NCBI GenBank assembly: GCA_037576195.1
Contig: CM075103.1
Location: 7,688,001-7,752,000 of the forward strand
Reading direction: 5' to 3'
DNA from: Phytoseiulus persimilis
Taxonomy: Eukaryota; Arthropoda; Arachnida; Mesostigmata; Phytoseiidae
DNA length: 64,000 nt
Shown here: positions 40,801-54,159 of the stretch, piece by piece
Position numbering within the stretch: the first letter of the stretch is position 1
How the letters are laid out: every line of letters starts with the position of its first letter
The notes under the pieces: generated by a model
The model's database searches: none
Seen by the model: only the letters and a program-made list of their open reading frames with translations
What the model was told of the DNA's origin: nothing
Translations under genes and position numbers: made by a program

Positions 40801-43800
40801 TTACTCGGATGCATTCGGCATCCACCGGGCTACGGTCAAGCGTTTCAGTTGAGTCCTTCCGAGGCAGCGAGAAGTACCGCTCCCATGAAATATCCTGTCT
40901 TCTCGTGTAGCCCTAAAAAGGGATGATAAATCAGATCTCGCGCCATCATATGTCCATTCTGTTGCTTGATCCCGGAATGGAACGTGACGTGACTGTTAGT
41001 CGCGACTCGCGACTAAAACTCTGGATATGAGGATCGCCGAGAACGATCGAACAACCCTCATCTTCAACCGCAGTGAGAACAGGGAAGCTCACAAGGAGTG
41101 CTCCGCCCTCTTCGGAACGCACTTTCAGCGCTGGCGAGCATACTCACGGTCAAGGTGGGTTTTCTCGCGCACCAGACGCATGAATGTGTGTCGTCAGGAC
41201 AATCTGATTCTCTCAAACGGAATCTGCTGACTCCGAGACAGATGTCGTTGGATGCTGTTTGGCGAGAAATTCACTTTGAAGCGGATGGGACCTCGATCCG
41301 CAGACTGGACGCCTCGGACACACCTTGTCAAGCAGCATTTGGAGCTCCGTAACAACAGAGTTGAGTGCGGAAATTGAATTCCAAAGAACCACCTCATGAC
41401 TAACTACAAACTCGACTGCTGTGTTTCATGGAAGGTCGTTTCTCCGCGAAAAACTCGGAACTCTCGGTTGTCTTCCGTTCTTAGCCTCCCTCATCTCGGG
41501 ATTCCATGACAGTTCTGAAACCAGAAACCGGTGTGAGCTGAACTCCGATCGGCTTAGGCCGAACTCCCCGCAAGTCAGTTACCAAGAAAATCTCAGCTTC
41601 ATTCTCCTCTCCAGCGAATGATCGCTGCAGATGGACGAGCCAAGTTCCAAACACCGATGCGTCGGATTCCCATCGGCGTTCCGGGAAAAAAACGTCGAGT
41701 CCCGACGTCGTCATTTTCCTCGGGTATTTGCGTGCACGTTGCACGCTGGCGTTTCGCGGAACGTTATGTCCACGGCCGAGTCTACGGCTCGTGTGCCAAC
41801 AGGAAGCGAGTCTGGGGCCACGTGGGCTGTGACCAAAGCACGTCCAACAGCATATATCCACAGCCACGGACTTCCAGCCTGTTTTGAAGCTTATCTCACC
41901 TGTACTTCAACGAGCCGCAGAGCTCCACTAGTGTGTATCACGCGATTCGGAAATTCGTGATGAGACATTGTAATCGGGAATAGCGTGAATTTACTCGTGA
42001 TTGGCTTCGCGCGCTCCGATGACGCGATACAAACGTAGTGAATCTAAGCAAATACGTTCCGAGGCGTTCCAATGCTAGTTACGATCGATTCCGTGTCAGA
42101 GTGGAGTGTCAAATTAAGACACACCCATCTCACCGTATCCCTCACACACTGATTCTCCGACGGTCGCTTCAAATGCTGTTGTCGCGGAAGTGGCACGCAG
42201 ACGTTGTCGGGGAGTGAATGATATCTATGACGAAAGGAGCTTACAGAGAAATAGACTCAACGGGCTCTCTCATGCTCGGCCGCGCGGAACGCTTGCAGCT
42301 CAAACGCGGAGACTCACTTATGAAGACATTCACCAACCTGCTGCGATTTCACTCCAGTGCTTCCACAAACCTCATTGTCTCCGGTTCCCCGACCCCCCCC
42401 CCCCCTTCCCCCTGGAACAGTGTGCAGGGGTTCTTCCTGTTTTCGATCTCGAGAAAACAATGACATTCGGACCTGCTCTTAGCTTTCAGTGACTTGACCA
42501 ACGAGGAAATGTGTGATGTTGCCTCGACACTTCGAGCACCAGGAGGAACGGAAGCAGTCGCGGATCTTTCATTCAGAGCAGTTTGCACTCATCATCCCCG
42601 AGGCCTCGACCTCATTAGACTTAGCTCCCGGATGTGCGAGCAGTACCGCATCTTGATCAATACCGACCCGGGTGAAAAACGGTTTGCGAGTCGCGGGGAG
42701 CTCACCCTCCGAGATGATCTTCAGGTTCCAATGCTCTCAGTACTGACTACAACAGCGGGAAGCAGAGCACAGAGTCGCCGCGCTCGATATGCGCACGCGC
42801 AGTTCATTCTCAAGTGGCATTTCGAAGACGACACTCCCATAAGCAGTAAATCATTGAGTTTTGCTGAATTATGGTCTTGGAAATCAGTTTGGCTGTTGAT
42901 ATACATTCATGATAGAGCGCATTAACCTCCCCCTGCCGTCTTCAAGGAAATTTAGATCGCTCGTTCATCAAACTAATGGGATGTGCACGGACGCACCTCG
43001 GCCGAAGTCTTGCGGGAAACCTCTTTGTTCTGAGAACGACCCGGCATTTTTTGTCATTCCAGTTAATCCGTTTTGCGGGTCAGTCTCCGTGGAAGCTTTC
43101 CGCTAGATATTCGAGATTTCCCCCGCTGAATTTCTCAGGCGACGCCGCTCGATCCGGCTCTGAGAAATAAAACACTAGAATACTTGATGCTCAGTCGCTG
43201 GGAGTCCTAATTTGTATTCATATCGACGGAACAGTTCCGATCGTATCGTGCGAGCTGCAGGTTTCATTCAAATTACTTGGAATTCTCAACTCTCTTAATG
43301 AATCTAGAACGGTTTCTTATGTAACTGCTAGAAGCGAAGCTCGTGTCCGTAATTCTTGTGGGAACGTTCCTCCCTTCCGGTTCGGAAATAATAACCTGCA
43401 GAATGGTGTTCGCCATCAGAGGATCTGAAGGAACGATGGGAGAGGAGGATTCAGCAGGGAACCTCGAAGCTCTCGTCGGTAGGGCTCCAAGACAAGTCCA
43501 CTCTCGTGTTTCGGGCACGGTACCTAACGCGAGCGAGATGGGTTTATTCGTAGGAAGTGTTTAACTGCAAGTCACGAATAGGGCTGAGAGCTAGTCGCGT
43601 TCGTCACAGTCATGATGCCTTGAATTTTAGAGAATTTCCGGACCACAGAGAATATCTCTACCTCGATCGAGGGCTCCATGAGAAACCGTCCAAGCCGGTG
43701 GAAATTCTTCTCCTGTTCTCCGGAACCCTCGATGCTCCGAGCCAGCTGTCATCAGCTGCCAGACTTAGTGATCTAATGCGAAAGCCTGTCTCGTGCTCAA

Positions 43801-46800
43801 CTAAACTTATGATAACACGCAGACTTCGCTCTATATTCGAGTCACAGGGCTTCCCCTCGCACTTCACATTCGGGCGCTCAATGAACCTGTAGAACAGTGA
43901 GAGCGAAACTCCTCGCTGGACCTTCCACCCATGAACCTCTGTGCTGTCTTTTTCAACCAGCTGCTGCAGGGATGGAGGCTCGGAGACCTCCAACTCAAAC
44001 AGTGGACCGACTTCCCACGAATTCCTCGCAAACGACTCGGTCTCCCCCCGCAACTGTCCCGGTTCGAAAATTGTAATTTCTCCTCTCCTTTCAGACTTCA
44101 CTCCAAAGAGTTTCATATGATTCGAAACAGCGCGTTTTTTGAGGAGAATTCCAGTCTTGTTTGCCGCGACCTTCGCCTAAGCCTGGTGACAACTCATGAT
44201 CCAAGACCTTTAGAATAATGCGACCGGGATTCGATCACCTGGTTCATCGCTCCCAGACCGCAGGCAGAGACGAGAACATCCTGTACGACTTTGGAGTTTA
44301 TAATCGATCCAGACAAGGGAGGACCAGCGGGTCTTGCTCTGGGAAACAAGGACGCCAAATCCTCGCCTGGAGAAATCCACGCAGACCCCAGACTTGTCAG
44401 CTTTCAATCGGAACCATTGATCCGATCCCAATGTAAACGGAACGACGTCTTCGTACCTTCGAGAAACGGAACCGCTCAAATTGAAAAACATGAGGACATG
44501 AGCACCTCTCAGAGTCGGAGAATAATTCGAGTTAACCGATTCTCGCTAGCATCATAACGGGGCGCAGCGCCTCGTGGTTGAGATTCGATTCCGTTCATGC
44601 ATCCGAGCAAACACAATATGGCAGTTCCTGGCATGGAGGTACTTTTCTCCCTCTTCATGGGGTCAGCGGCACTTCGAAACTATCTGCGTCTCCGGGTAAT
44701 CAGCGCATGTTGTCTGTCAGAAGTCTGGTCAGATCGAACTCGAAATCAACTCCCGAGATTCCTAAAAGTATGATTAGATCGATCCCAGAAGCACTTTTGC
44801 AGTCCCCAGAGAATCTCTGTCAGTTCCTGTGAACGGGGGAGGGGAGAGGGTGGGTAATCATGTCCTTCCTTGTGAGCCGCCCTTCAATGGGCCGTCGTTT
44901 CCACATCGATCATATCAATCCCGGGAGATTTCATTGAGGGCAAGCAAACGAATTCACAAACAAACGGATCCCGAATTTCCAAATATATAGATGGTGCATT
45001 TCCGACCCGAGAAATGAACTCATGAGTGACTCCTGGGAGGTCTTCGAAAAGAACATGACTTCTTCCGAAATGTTCTCAAAATCACTTCTTTCTTCCTCTC
45101 TCTCTCTATCTGGCCATCGCGGAGGTGTCGAAGTGATCCATGCCTCAATTAGAATCGAGCTCATTAAACAGTCCGGTCAGGTTTTTATCGGAGTCTCAGG
45201 AGATACTCTGCGAATGAATGTGGGGATCACCAACAAGCCCTTCGGAAAAAAACGCGAGGGGCTTTCGCAGATCAGTAACGCTCTTGCAGATGTGCCTTCG
45301 AATGCCGGAACCCGCTCCGAAATTTTGAGACTCCGAGGCGACCCATATCCATGACCGTGCCATGCTCATGGAGAACGGTTTCCAAGCTCGGCACCATGCG
45401 ATCTTTTCGGAGCCCAGTGTTCTCATCTGACTGGTAACCCCGATGATGAGACCTGGTGGAACTATTTGTCCCAATCACTCGGTCTGGAACTCATGAGGAA
45501 GGGGAAGGCTCTGGGAAGGTGGCCGCACAAGGAACACCTCAGACACCTCGGACCTGAAGATGAAATGATGCGTTTTTGGCATTCGTCGCAGGCTACCCAG
45601 TCTTGGAGACCGGACTGCAAAGATCTATTCCGAAGTTTCCGTCATGGTGTCTGGGCAGTGGAGACGAGTGATCAGCGTCGAGCGACGCCACACGGTTCCA
45701 GGGAAGGACCGACAATTGCAAGGCTTACGATGGAACTCTTCACGAATCCGATGAGGAGCAGGTCCATCGCTTCTAAGGGGCTCTCGCTAATGCGCACGCA
45801 TTCGGATTGATGGACCCAAAGCTACCAATGTTTTGTCCATCGCGGTCGGAACAACAACAACGACCATAACAACACCATCATTGCTGACTAAAACACGAGA
45901 GAGGCAGAAACGCGATTTGTATACGACGTGACCAGCAGCTAGAGCAATGTTCGACGGCCGATGTACGTCGGGAAATGCGGCTGGCCACCAGAGTGATACT
46001 CTCGCAGGCCGGCTTATTTGTGAACTTCATCCGACAACGTTCCATGATCAGAATACGCTCTGATCTCCTCTCGTGGTGCGTGACCTCTGCGCTCCGCGCA
46101 ACAAATGATCGAGCTCTGAAAGCTATCGACGGCTGGTACCTCGCTAATTCGAGACGAGCTCTGCTGAAGTAGCGGAAGGTCGAGTCGAAACGCTCTAGCG
46201 GTGCAAATCCATCGGTCGGAATGGAATATTTTCGGCGGTTATCCCCCTCCCCGGTTCTTTTATCCCCGACACTCTCGCCCGAAACTCTTCTTACCTGTGC
46301 CGGGAAGGCTGATAACGTCAGCCTCTGCTCACAAAGTTCGGAGGGAGACACTTCGTCGCGTGTCTCCCTTGCGGCAACTAGAACATGCGCGAAAGCATGA
46401 CTGCGACGATCCGATTTTCGCGAAGAATGTTCGTCGACCAGTCGGTAGCCATGTTTAGCCAAACGCTTCTAAAGAGCAACCCTGAAATCGACACGTGAAG
46501 AGGACAGATGGTTTATCGGAAGAATCCTTTCCCCGGGAAATCCAACTTTCGAGAAGTACCACATTCTTTTCTCGGGGCTCATGGGGAGTTCCGGTGTTCT
46601 GTACACGAGTGTTCTTTGCCTCTCATGCATGCTTCCATGTAGTACCGGTGTCCCATGCATTTTCATTCCTACTCAGATCACGAACGGGATAGCTGTTCGA
46701 TGCTGAGGAAAAAAAACAGACCTCCAAATCCGTTCTATTTCCTCGTAATCGGAGAATGTTTTCATTTTGGTTTGTTTTTTCGAGAGGCTTTTGATCTGAT

Positions 46801-47535
46801 TTCAAGTGATTTCGGAGTCGGGGGATGGGATAATTCAAGAAGAATGCAGGTTCTACTCGCAGACTTATTGCGGAAAGCCCATAGGTTCCCCGGAGGTGCG
46901 TTCACAAACTTTTATGAGGTGTGAATGTGGCCCGGATCGAGCATGTGGTGCCTGCGCTGGTCGTCTTCAAGTTTGCTGATGCGAGTGATGGCCACTTCAG
47001 TCATCTCTGTGACCAGCTCTCGACGTTCGAGTTTGTCCGGAGCCCATGCTTGACATAGATGGTTGGTTTGGCATAGCCCAGTCATTAGATCCGTGCCGCT
47101 GACTGCTCTTCTGAACTCCTCTTTGAATGATGATTAGGAACCCGGAGCTTTCACACACAAGGTATGAATTAGAAACGCGGATCGGCATTCGAGCAGGACA
47201 GAATCTGAGGTAACGGAAATGAAAAACAGGGAACTGTTCTTTATCTCATTCGTGACAACTCCGTCCGTCCTCCGGCAAAGCAGTGAAATTCTACATCCAT
47301 ACTATAGCTGCATGGAAGCTGAGTCTCGAGAGAACGACTAGCAAGAACTGATGAATGAAGAAATAGAGATTCCATATTCCTTGTGGCATTTTCGGAAGTT
47401 CAGTGATGAAACTGTTGCCGGAGTGGGCACTCGATCTCATTATCACGATACCATGTGACCCTGCTGCCGAAGTCCGGTGGACTTCCGAAGCTCCCCGTGT
47501 TCTCTCATGGTTCTCCACTCCAGACTGTAGGTCGA
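37869..47535. other. gene-poor stretch
   Basis: No exon chain recognised. A plus frame ending at 40508 has a charged C-terminus (FKPEQRRRMEREKELQA) downstream of a GC-rich, purine-rich patch (39540-40300), but the rest is low complexity and unsupported. The minus frame 46462-45878 (194 codons) is open but unrecognised. A C run lies at 42393-42405. Confidence 0.45.
42393..42405. repeat. poly-C run, 13 bp
   Basis: Thirteen consecutive C within a longer pyrimidine-rich patch ending CCCCCTGG. Confidence 0.95.
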
Positions 47536-48606
47536 GATCTGTGTTACTTCGTCAATGGCTTGGAACCCCTGATCGGAATCGCAGAGCGAAGCTGTCGCCA
47601 CGTGAAGACCGATTGGAACGCTGTATGTCTCTCTATACGAGCAGAGCTCAAAGCACAATGTGCGGAGGACGATGAATCGCATCGCATGCCCTCAATGGGA
47701 TACTTTCAACTGGAAAGACTGTTGGGTGAGGAAACTGATCCTTCGACAAATCCTTGTTCCGCGGTTCTGTCCAATCCATTCCACTCCGCGGATTTACGTT
47801 TCGTAGCCCGCGGCTCATTCATTCGGGTCCCGCCATTCCCTCCGAAACCCTCGCTCTTCTTCAGAAAACTCTCCTCAGAAATTGAGTTCTCTGCTCTGAC
47901 GATAATGAAATATGGAAGTAACGAGTCGCTAGCAGGCGCCGGGGGTTTCGGAGCAGTGTACAAAGCACACTTGGGCGGAGCCGTTTGCACATAGAAGGTT
48001 GTTCCGAAATCGAAGCTGCCAGGCGTAGAAAGCGCCATACCTCATGGAGAAGTTGCAACAATGATCAACCATCCGTGCGTGGTCCACTACCATGCGACTT
48101 TCGCCACTAAGGAGGCTTAATTACCGGTCATGGAATACATCCGAGGAGTGGACGTCATCCGCTTGGTTCACCTGAGTACGCGGCTGTCCGAGACGCTCGT
48201 TCGCCTGATCCCGGCTCAGTTGGGACTGACTCTGAACCACTCGCACGACAAAGGTTTCGTGCATCGGGATGTGAAGGTTTGTTGGGATTCTCCGCTTCTC
48301 GATTTTCCACCGAGTCCGAGTTCCCACAATTTCGATCGTAAGACTTGGGGAAAAACCCGCGAAAAAAAAAATTGAAAACATCCGTGCATTCCAGCCCTCC
48401 AACATGATGATCGTTGTAGGCTGTCGGGTGAAATTCATAGACTTCGACAGGGCGAAGGTTTGTATCAGGAAGTACACAAAGCGAACCTCGACAACGTTCT
48501 GCCATAGAACGACGGACGAGTTCAACGACGGTGAAATCGCCGGCACGATCACCCACGTGGACCCCGAAGTGCTGAAGGGCCTCGACTACGGTAGAGCCAT
48601 TCATTG
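47536..48606 (+). pseudogene. broken paralogue of the 5677-8629 protein kinase
   Basis: Homologous segments: 47536-47725 (N-terminal helices up to LLG), 47936-48276 (glycine loop to HRDVK) and 48395-48606 (PSNMMIVVG to YGRAIHW). Joined at consensus splice sites they follow the functional gene residue by residue: GAGGFGAVYKA, TMINHP, MEYIRGVD, KGFVHRDVK, FIDFDRAK, EFNDGEIAGT. Two in-frame stops (TAG at 47992-47994, TAA at 48118-48120) interrupt the middle segment. Nothing matching the last three exons follows 48606. The third segment is 212 bp, exactly the length of its counterpart at 6607-6396, and the flanking intron positions agree, so the copy arose by DNA duplication and not by retroposition. 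An extra 210-bp intron (47726-47935) splits the glycine loop. This copy has HRD where the intact gene has HGD, so the intact gene is the more diverged at that site. Transcription cannot be excluded. Confidence 0.87.
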
Positions 48607-51600
48607 GTACGTTCTGCTGTTCCTCGGTGCACAGTCGCCCAGCGGTGGCCTCTCGGATTGTGGTTGAGTTTGGCTCGTCTTCGGATGGTGGCGCAGGCGG
48701 TCCTGCGGTCCTCACTCTCTTTCGTAGACGTCCTCGACTCCTCAGGTACTCGTTCGGCATAACAGGGTATGTTCTAGCGGTAAGAAAGCTCCCGGTCGCA
48801 TTAGGCTTTCAATGAGCTCCGAAGAACGGAAATCCATTCTTTGCCGATCAACTCATACTTGGCCCAAGGGATTCAGAATATCGAAACCTCCAAATCCCTC
48901 ATTGGATTGTGTCTCCAGAAACAATCGTCTCGTGAGTGTGAGCTTAACTTGTCGCCTGGAATTCCACCCGCTGCTGTGGAATGATGAAGCCTGTCCATTA
49001 TGCTCGATTTCTGCAGAACGACCTTTGCTGCCGCAAGTAGCTCGAATCCTCGTCTCGAATCGAAACCCTTCGAGGATATTTGCCAGATTTCGGCTTCGCT
49101 CCGTGAAGACAATGCTGCTTTTCTTCAGCTTTTATCTATTCGGCGTCTATCGTTTCCAGGTCGCTTCTGTTCGAGATATTACTCCGGTGCTGCCAAGCAT
49201 CCCTTCTTCAGTGATTCGGATCTGAGATGGGTAGAAACAAGTCCTGAAGTGCTCCGATTGGATCCGGTAAACTCAGTCGCCGTGGGAACATTGACCTACG
49301 GAACCGTCCGACACTGCGACAGCCCCGGCGCGACGCCCACAGCCAAGTCGAAGTGACGGGACCTCTTTCCCTTGATGAGTTCCTAGGTGAGGATTGAGTA
49401 CATTGGGCCATTCGAGCCTCTGACCAATTTTCGTGGGCCACTTGAGGAATCAGAACTGATCAGAGCGTGGTTGACCACAGATTCTACGCAGCACACTGAG
49501 TTCCCCTCCATTGATAGGACACACTGGATCCTGTGAAACTCTTTACGTATCTCTCGCCGAGCTTCAGGAAGGCTTGCTCGATGATTGCAAGGGGTGGAGT
49601 TCCGCCCAGGGATGGAATGGGGATGGTTCCTGAATCGCTGGATTTCCATGAAACTGGAAACTCCTTCTTCTTCACTCCTAGCACGGGAAGTAGGCGCTTA
49701 GCTCTGTTCATCGTTGGTTACGAATAAATATTTGCCATTAAGCCGGAGAAGCTCCTTCGTGTCTTCCTGTCTTTATCGAACGAGGACATGCTCTGTTGTC
49801 CTTGCAGATGAGGATCTAATTGTCGGGTCTGATGACTACATGTCTCAACATCGCAGAAAGCACTTTGGAGCACGTGCTCCGAGGCTTCGCTTCAGGCCGA
49901 AATTCGATCTCCAAGCATATGATCAATATTAGATTTTGACTCACGAGAACGCCGAGCCTGACTCCTTGTCTTCGTAGTTCGATTAGGTTCGGTTGACGAG
50001 TGCAATTTCTGCCCAAATTTGATGCGAGATCATCATGCCTCTTACAGAAAAATTTTCACAATAGTATGTTGTGCCACGTGACACTATTTGATCCTCGAAA
50101 ATCTGAAGAAGCTACCAGATCGTCGGTTTACCCTCCATACGCTGACCAAGGAACTGAGAGCACAATATCAAGAGATTTCATCGCGTGCTCCAGCTCAAAT
50201 TATGCGCAAGGAAATGCTGGTATAGGATCAGTGCTCAGAATCCTCTGGAACGGAATCACATTTTGTGCAGCGGGAGAAGTTCAAAGACGAACACAGGGAG
50301 AGATCAAGACCATCGACTCCCGAGAGCATCGGCTGGTCTGAGCGGTCAGCGTAGCGACCAGTCCCCTGGGAGAAAGGATTTCCCGAAACCATCGATGCAG
50401 TGCCGAGAACCAACACCCGAGCCCACTTTTTACTCCGTGTTGGATCATATCACATGGAATCGCAATGTTGATCTATGGCTTGTCTGACATACTCGTGGTA
50501 TTGTTGGAGGGAATATTGAGCTCGTGTCGAGCTGACCACCATCCCTCCACTGTTCGATCGGAGAGCATCATGCTGCAGAGCGTATTCGAGTACCCCCTCT
50601 CCAGCCTTCGGCTGCGGATCGTATCTGAACGCCGTCGATTCTATCAAGGAATCTTGCGATTTATATTCGACAGCTCAAATAAGGCTTTCGAGTGCTAATG
50701 TGAACAGTGACGATTGAAATCTGCCTCTTAGCTGACGGGAGGTGCTGTATCTGATCTGATCTTATTATACAGACTACGACGACGTACACTAGTGGCTTAT
50801 GCGGTATGCAGGCCACGGGCAGAGTCTCGACGCCATGGCCGAAGGTTCCATACCCGAATTCATTTTAGAGTGCGGTCTCGAAGACCGACCGGAATAGGAG
50901 ACAGGAGGATCGGGGCTCGAGGTTTTACTGGGCTACATAATAGAGGCGGAGGAGGAGTTCGGAAAATGGCACAGCTTCGGCGCACCAGGTCAGACTTGCA
51001 CTCATAGTCTTGTCGAGATTGTTAAATCACCAGAATCTCCGATAGGAGTGCTCAAGCTGTGGCTCAGAGGGCTTCTGCGGAAAATGAAGGCACTACCTTC
51101 GTGGACGAATCACACTATCGGTACCATAATCGAAAATATCAGTCTTCCTGCAATATAAGGACTTCTGTTCTTTATTCTCTCATTCCTGCTCGAAACAATG
51201 ACTTTTTCGCTTCTGTACGCGGGTCGTCAGGAGTTCGGTATTTATCATATACAGGTAATACGACGCCATCTTGTAGGAACTCCGTATGATCGTATCTAAC
51301 CACCTGCTGCCGAATTCAGCCAACACATTCCGATTGCCTGCTATCCGTCTCAAACGGCCATGCTGCAAACGGAGCATATCATCGTCAAGTACAACTCGGC
51401 GGCCATCCTAGTAAATAGATCCATCATATGTATAAACATAAATTACTTAAACAACGATCAAGGTCAAATGGCGAACCCAGCACCGGATTCTCCCAGTGTG
51501 GCTTTAGATTTCCCTTCGTTCTCTTCACGTCAAGTCTCATCGTCCCTCACTTTGTGATCAACCGTCCTTCGTTCCTGTTCCTAGTTGTATCGTCCTCCCA

Positions 51601-53194
51601 CAACGATTCATCCCTACAGGATAAGTTTGCTGCTCTGACCGATTCCCTTCGGATCGACGCGTCATATACGGATCGAAAGAGCGCTGGCTGGCGAACTCGA
51701 TTGCGGCTACTCGTTGAATGCCTTCCATTCTGTGCTAAATCCGAGCGGTGAACGACATTATCCGGACTGACTGCCGCGCGATAGTTGTGTTATCGAGACA
51801 GAATTGAGTTCCGATACTTCAAGGGGCTTGCAGAGTAATGAGGCGAACGGTTCTTAAAACCGAAAAATTCAATATGGGAATTTTTCCAGCTTCGCCACAC
51901 TCGCAAGAACTCACTTTTCAGACTATATCTTCGATGGTCACAAGCTATTCTCAACGACTCGCAGCAGTTCCCCTGAAGTGGCGGAGTGTCACGTTACCCT
52001 GACGCTGCCTGAAGGATCCTGGGATCGAGCTCCAGCAGGTTGGATTCGATGCGCCAGCCCGATGAGAGTCAGGCATAATGATGCGAGGGCATTCTCGCTC
52101 GGTATCAACAGCGAACCGCTCCCTGGGGAGATCTTCGGAGTTTTTGGCGCCATCAATCGGAAAATCGATCGAAATTCACGTCTGTCTCGATTAATTCTCA
52201 ACGAGTTCAGCCGGGAGGTTGTGGTCCAATCTCACAGAAATGGCACCACCGTTTTGGCCCGATGTTAGATCCAATGAATTGGAATATCACCTTCCAATAT
52301 CGGTGATTAGGACGAGTGAGAGAGGGGAAATGCGCGATCATATCCAAAACATTCAAACAATCTCATGGACACAAAACTTAGATTCAAGAGGAAGATTCAG
52401 TCAAAATAGAGATTTATATGTACATTCATATTTATACGAGATTTGAGAAGTTCTATAGAAGAGATCGTACAAAATTTTCGGAGATTCCTCGCAGTATTTA
52501 TATATGTTCATGGGGGTAGGTAAGCATTGGGCAAGTGGAAATCGCTAACATGAAGAGAAATTTGGTAGAGAGCGAAAATCCAAAAGAAAAAGAAGTTGTG
52601 AGAGTGGGATTCTCTCCAGACAACTCAGGAATAGCTGATGGTTGAATAACATCGGCTACTGCCGTGCTCGGTCCCCGTGATTTCCAAACCTCATACCGAA
52701 CATTCTATTCCATGAAAATGAGTCCATGGAGCCGCGACGCCGAATGCCAACCGGAATTCACTCCAGAAAGGCGCGTTTTCATCGGCTCCAAACGCCCGCT
52801 CTGATCATGCTTCATGACTAGCATCGTAGGATGGCTATTAACGTATGCGAGCCGGAACCTGAATTCCTTGATCCGGTTGGTGAGTTGATTGCGATCTGTG
52901 ACTCTTGGGACGTTGTTTTACAAACGCATGTGATCGATCGCATGACAATCGCTGTACAGAATATACAGTCAGTATTCAATGTATGTTACATTGGTTGAAC
53001 CCTTTCTCGCGCGGTTTCGCGTTCACGGTTACGGGTACTCACGCTTAAGCCAATCCAGCAGGCGAACCCGGAGGAAAGTCTCTGTAAATGGATCAAAACT
53101 CCGGATCGAAACATTGAACCTGGTTGAAGATTCGCCATCACTGCACGATAATCACGTTCTTGAACCCTAGAGTTCCTAGCTAACAATCAAATAC
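48607..53194. other. no supported gene
   Basis: Downstream of the kinase remnant I find no continuation of its missing exons and no other recognisable gene. Open frames are short and mutually overlapping. Some sequence is A/T-richer than average at about 51100-51450 and 52380-52600, without a repeat I can define. Confidence 0.45.
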
Positions 53195-53376
53195 CTATGC
53201 TTTGGCCTCCTTCAGTTCAAAAACTCGCGCGCTTCGAAAACCACCCGGGGGCGAGGTTCGAACATTGAAAATGCGCTTGGTCTCCACGGAGTAGAATTCT
53301 CTGTTTCCCAGCCGAACGAGTTCAGGGACGGCTTCTTCAGTTTTCTTTCCTTCTTGACAGAGGACGAAATAGAAGG
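53195..53376 (-). CDS. unidentified terminal exon
   Basis: A minus-strand frame runs from a good acceptor (pyrimidine-rich TCCTCCTCACCCCATTAG just above 53376) to a TAG at 53195-53197. It encodes about 59 residues, including LVRLGNREFYSVETKRIF and ending FRSARVFELKEAKA. Codon third positions favour G/C as in the neighbouring CLCA exons, and the composition is soluble and mixed-charge. I do not recognise the family. It lies about 800 bp below the CLCA stop on the same strand, so it belongs either to a small separate gene with exons between 53377 and 54159 or to a longer or alternative CLCA transcript. A frame at about 53613-53530 (ERFGTRFTTSVRDSVEP) could be an upstream exon, but the splice phases do not obviously agree. 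Chance is not excluded. Confidence 0.35.
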
Positions 53377-54159
53377 CTCTAATGGGGTGAGGAGGAAAAT
53401 ATGAGCGAACACAGAGGCGAGGAAGTGTCCTTGCAGAGATCAAATGACAAATGTTTTACAAACGTCACGGCTGCTATCGCCGCGGGCGCCGGGAAGGGGT
53501 TGCGATTGCCGACCGCGCTAAAAATACAGCCGAAACACAAACTGAAAGGCGCTCGGTTCCACGGAATCCCGAACGGAGGTTGTGAACCGGGTTCCGAACC
53601 TTTCAGTGCGCTGCGATCAGAGAGGAGCCGTGTACATATTGGCGTTACGCCGGCTACTCTTCCGATAATTCCGAAACCCTCAACGCACTGAAATCCTCCG
53701 GACATCTAATCGCAGATGTCTGCTTTTCGAGAGCCAAACGTCCGATTTTCGGCGTTTCGTCATCGGACAGGACAGCAATGGAGCTCGTGTGAGTGAGAAC
53801 AAGACTAAGTGATCCCTCGCAAAGACACTTCCCAAAGAAAGAGAGAAACGACCGACAGACTCAGGCGACTTCTATCGGAAATTGTCCCTGCATCGTGTTC
53901 CGTCCACGTCCGGGAGAACGCTGAGTTTGCGCGAAGTTGCGCGAGCCTCCTCCGAGAGTATCACAGATGAGAGCTAGGCCAACCGATTTGGCGGGTAGCT
54001 CGATTTTCGAGTAACGGCTTCTCGCGGCTTCATCGACTTAGCCCGTTTCTCTTCGACAGGTCTGCCGTCCTATTTCGCGAATTTCACGATCCTTTCACGT
54101 GCGGCGGTCAGTGGCTTTCACTGGCGGCGCGAAACTGTCGCGCTGCGGCCTCGTTCGGC
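53377..54159. other. CLCA downstream region
   Basis: Contains the 3' untranslated region of the minus-strand CLCA gene and then spacer or intron before the exon at 53195-53376. I found no clear AATAAA polyadenylation signal on the minus strand in this interval, so the transcript end is not located. Confidence 0.5.

Noticed and set aside
45878-46462. 194-codon open frame on the minus strand
   Set aside because: No recognisable family and no splice or start context.
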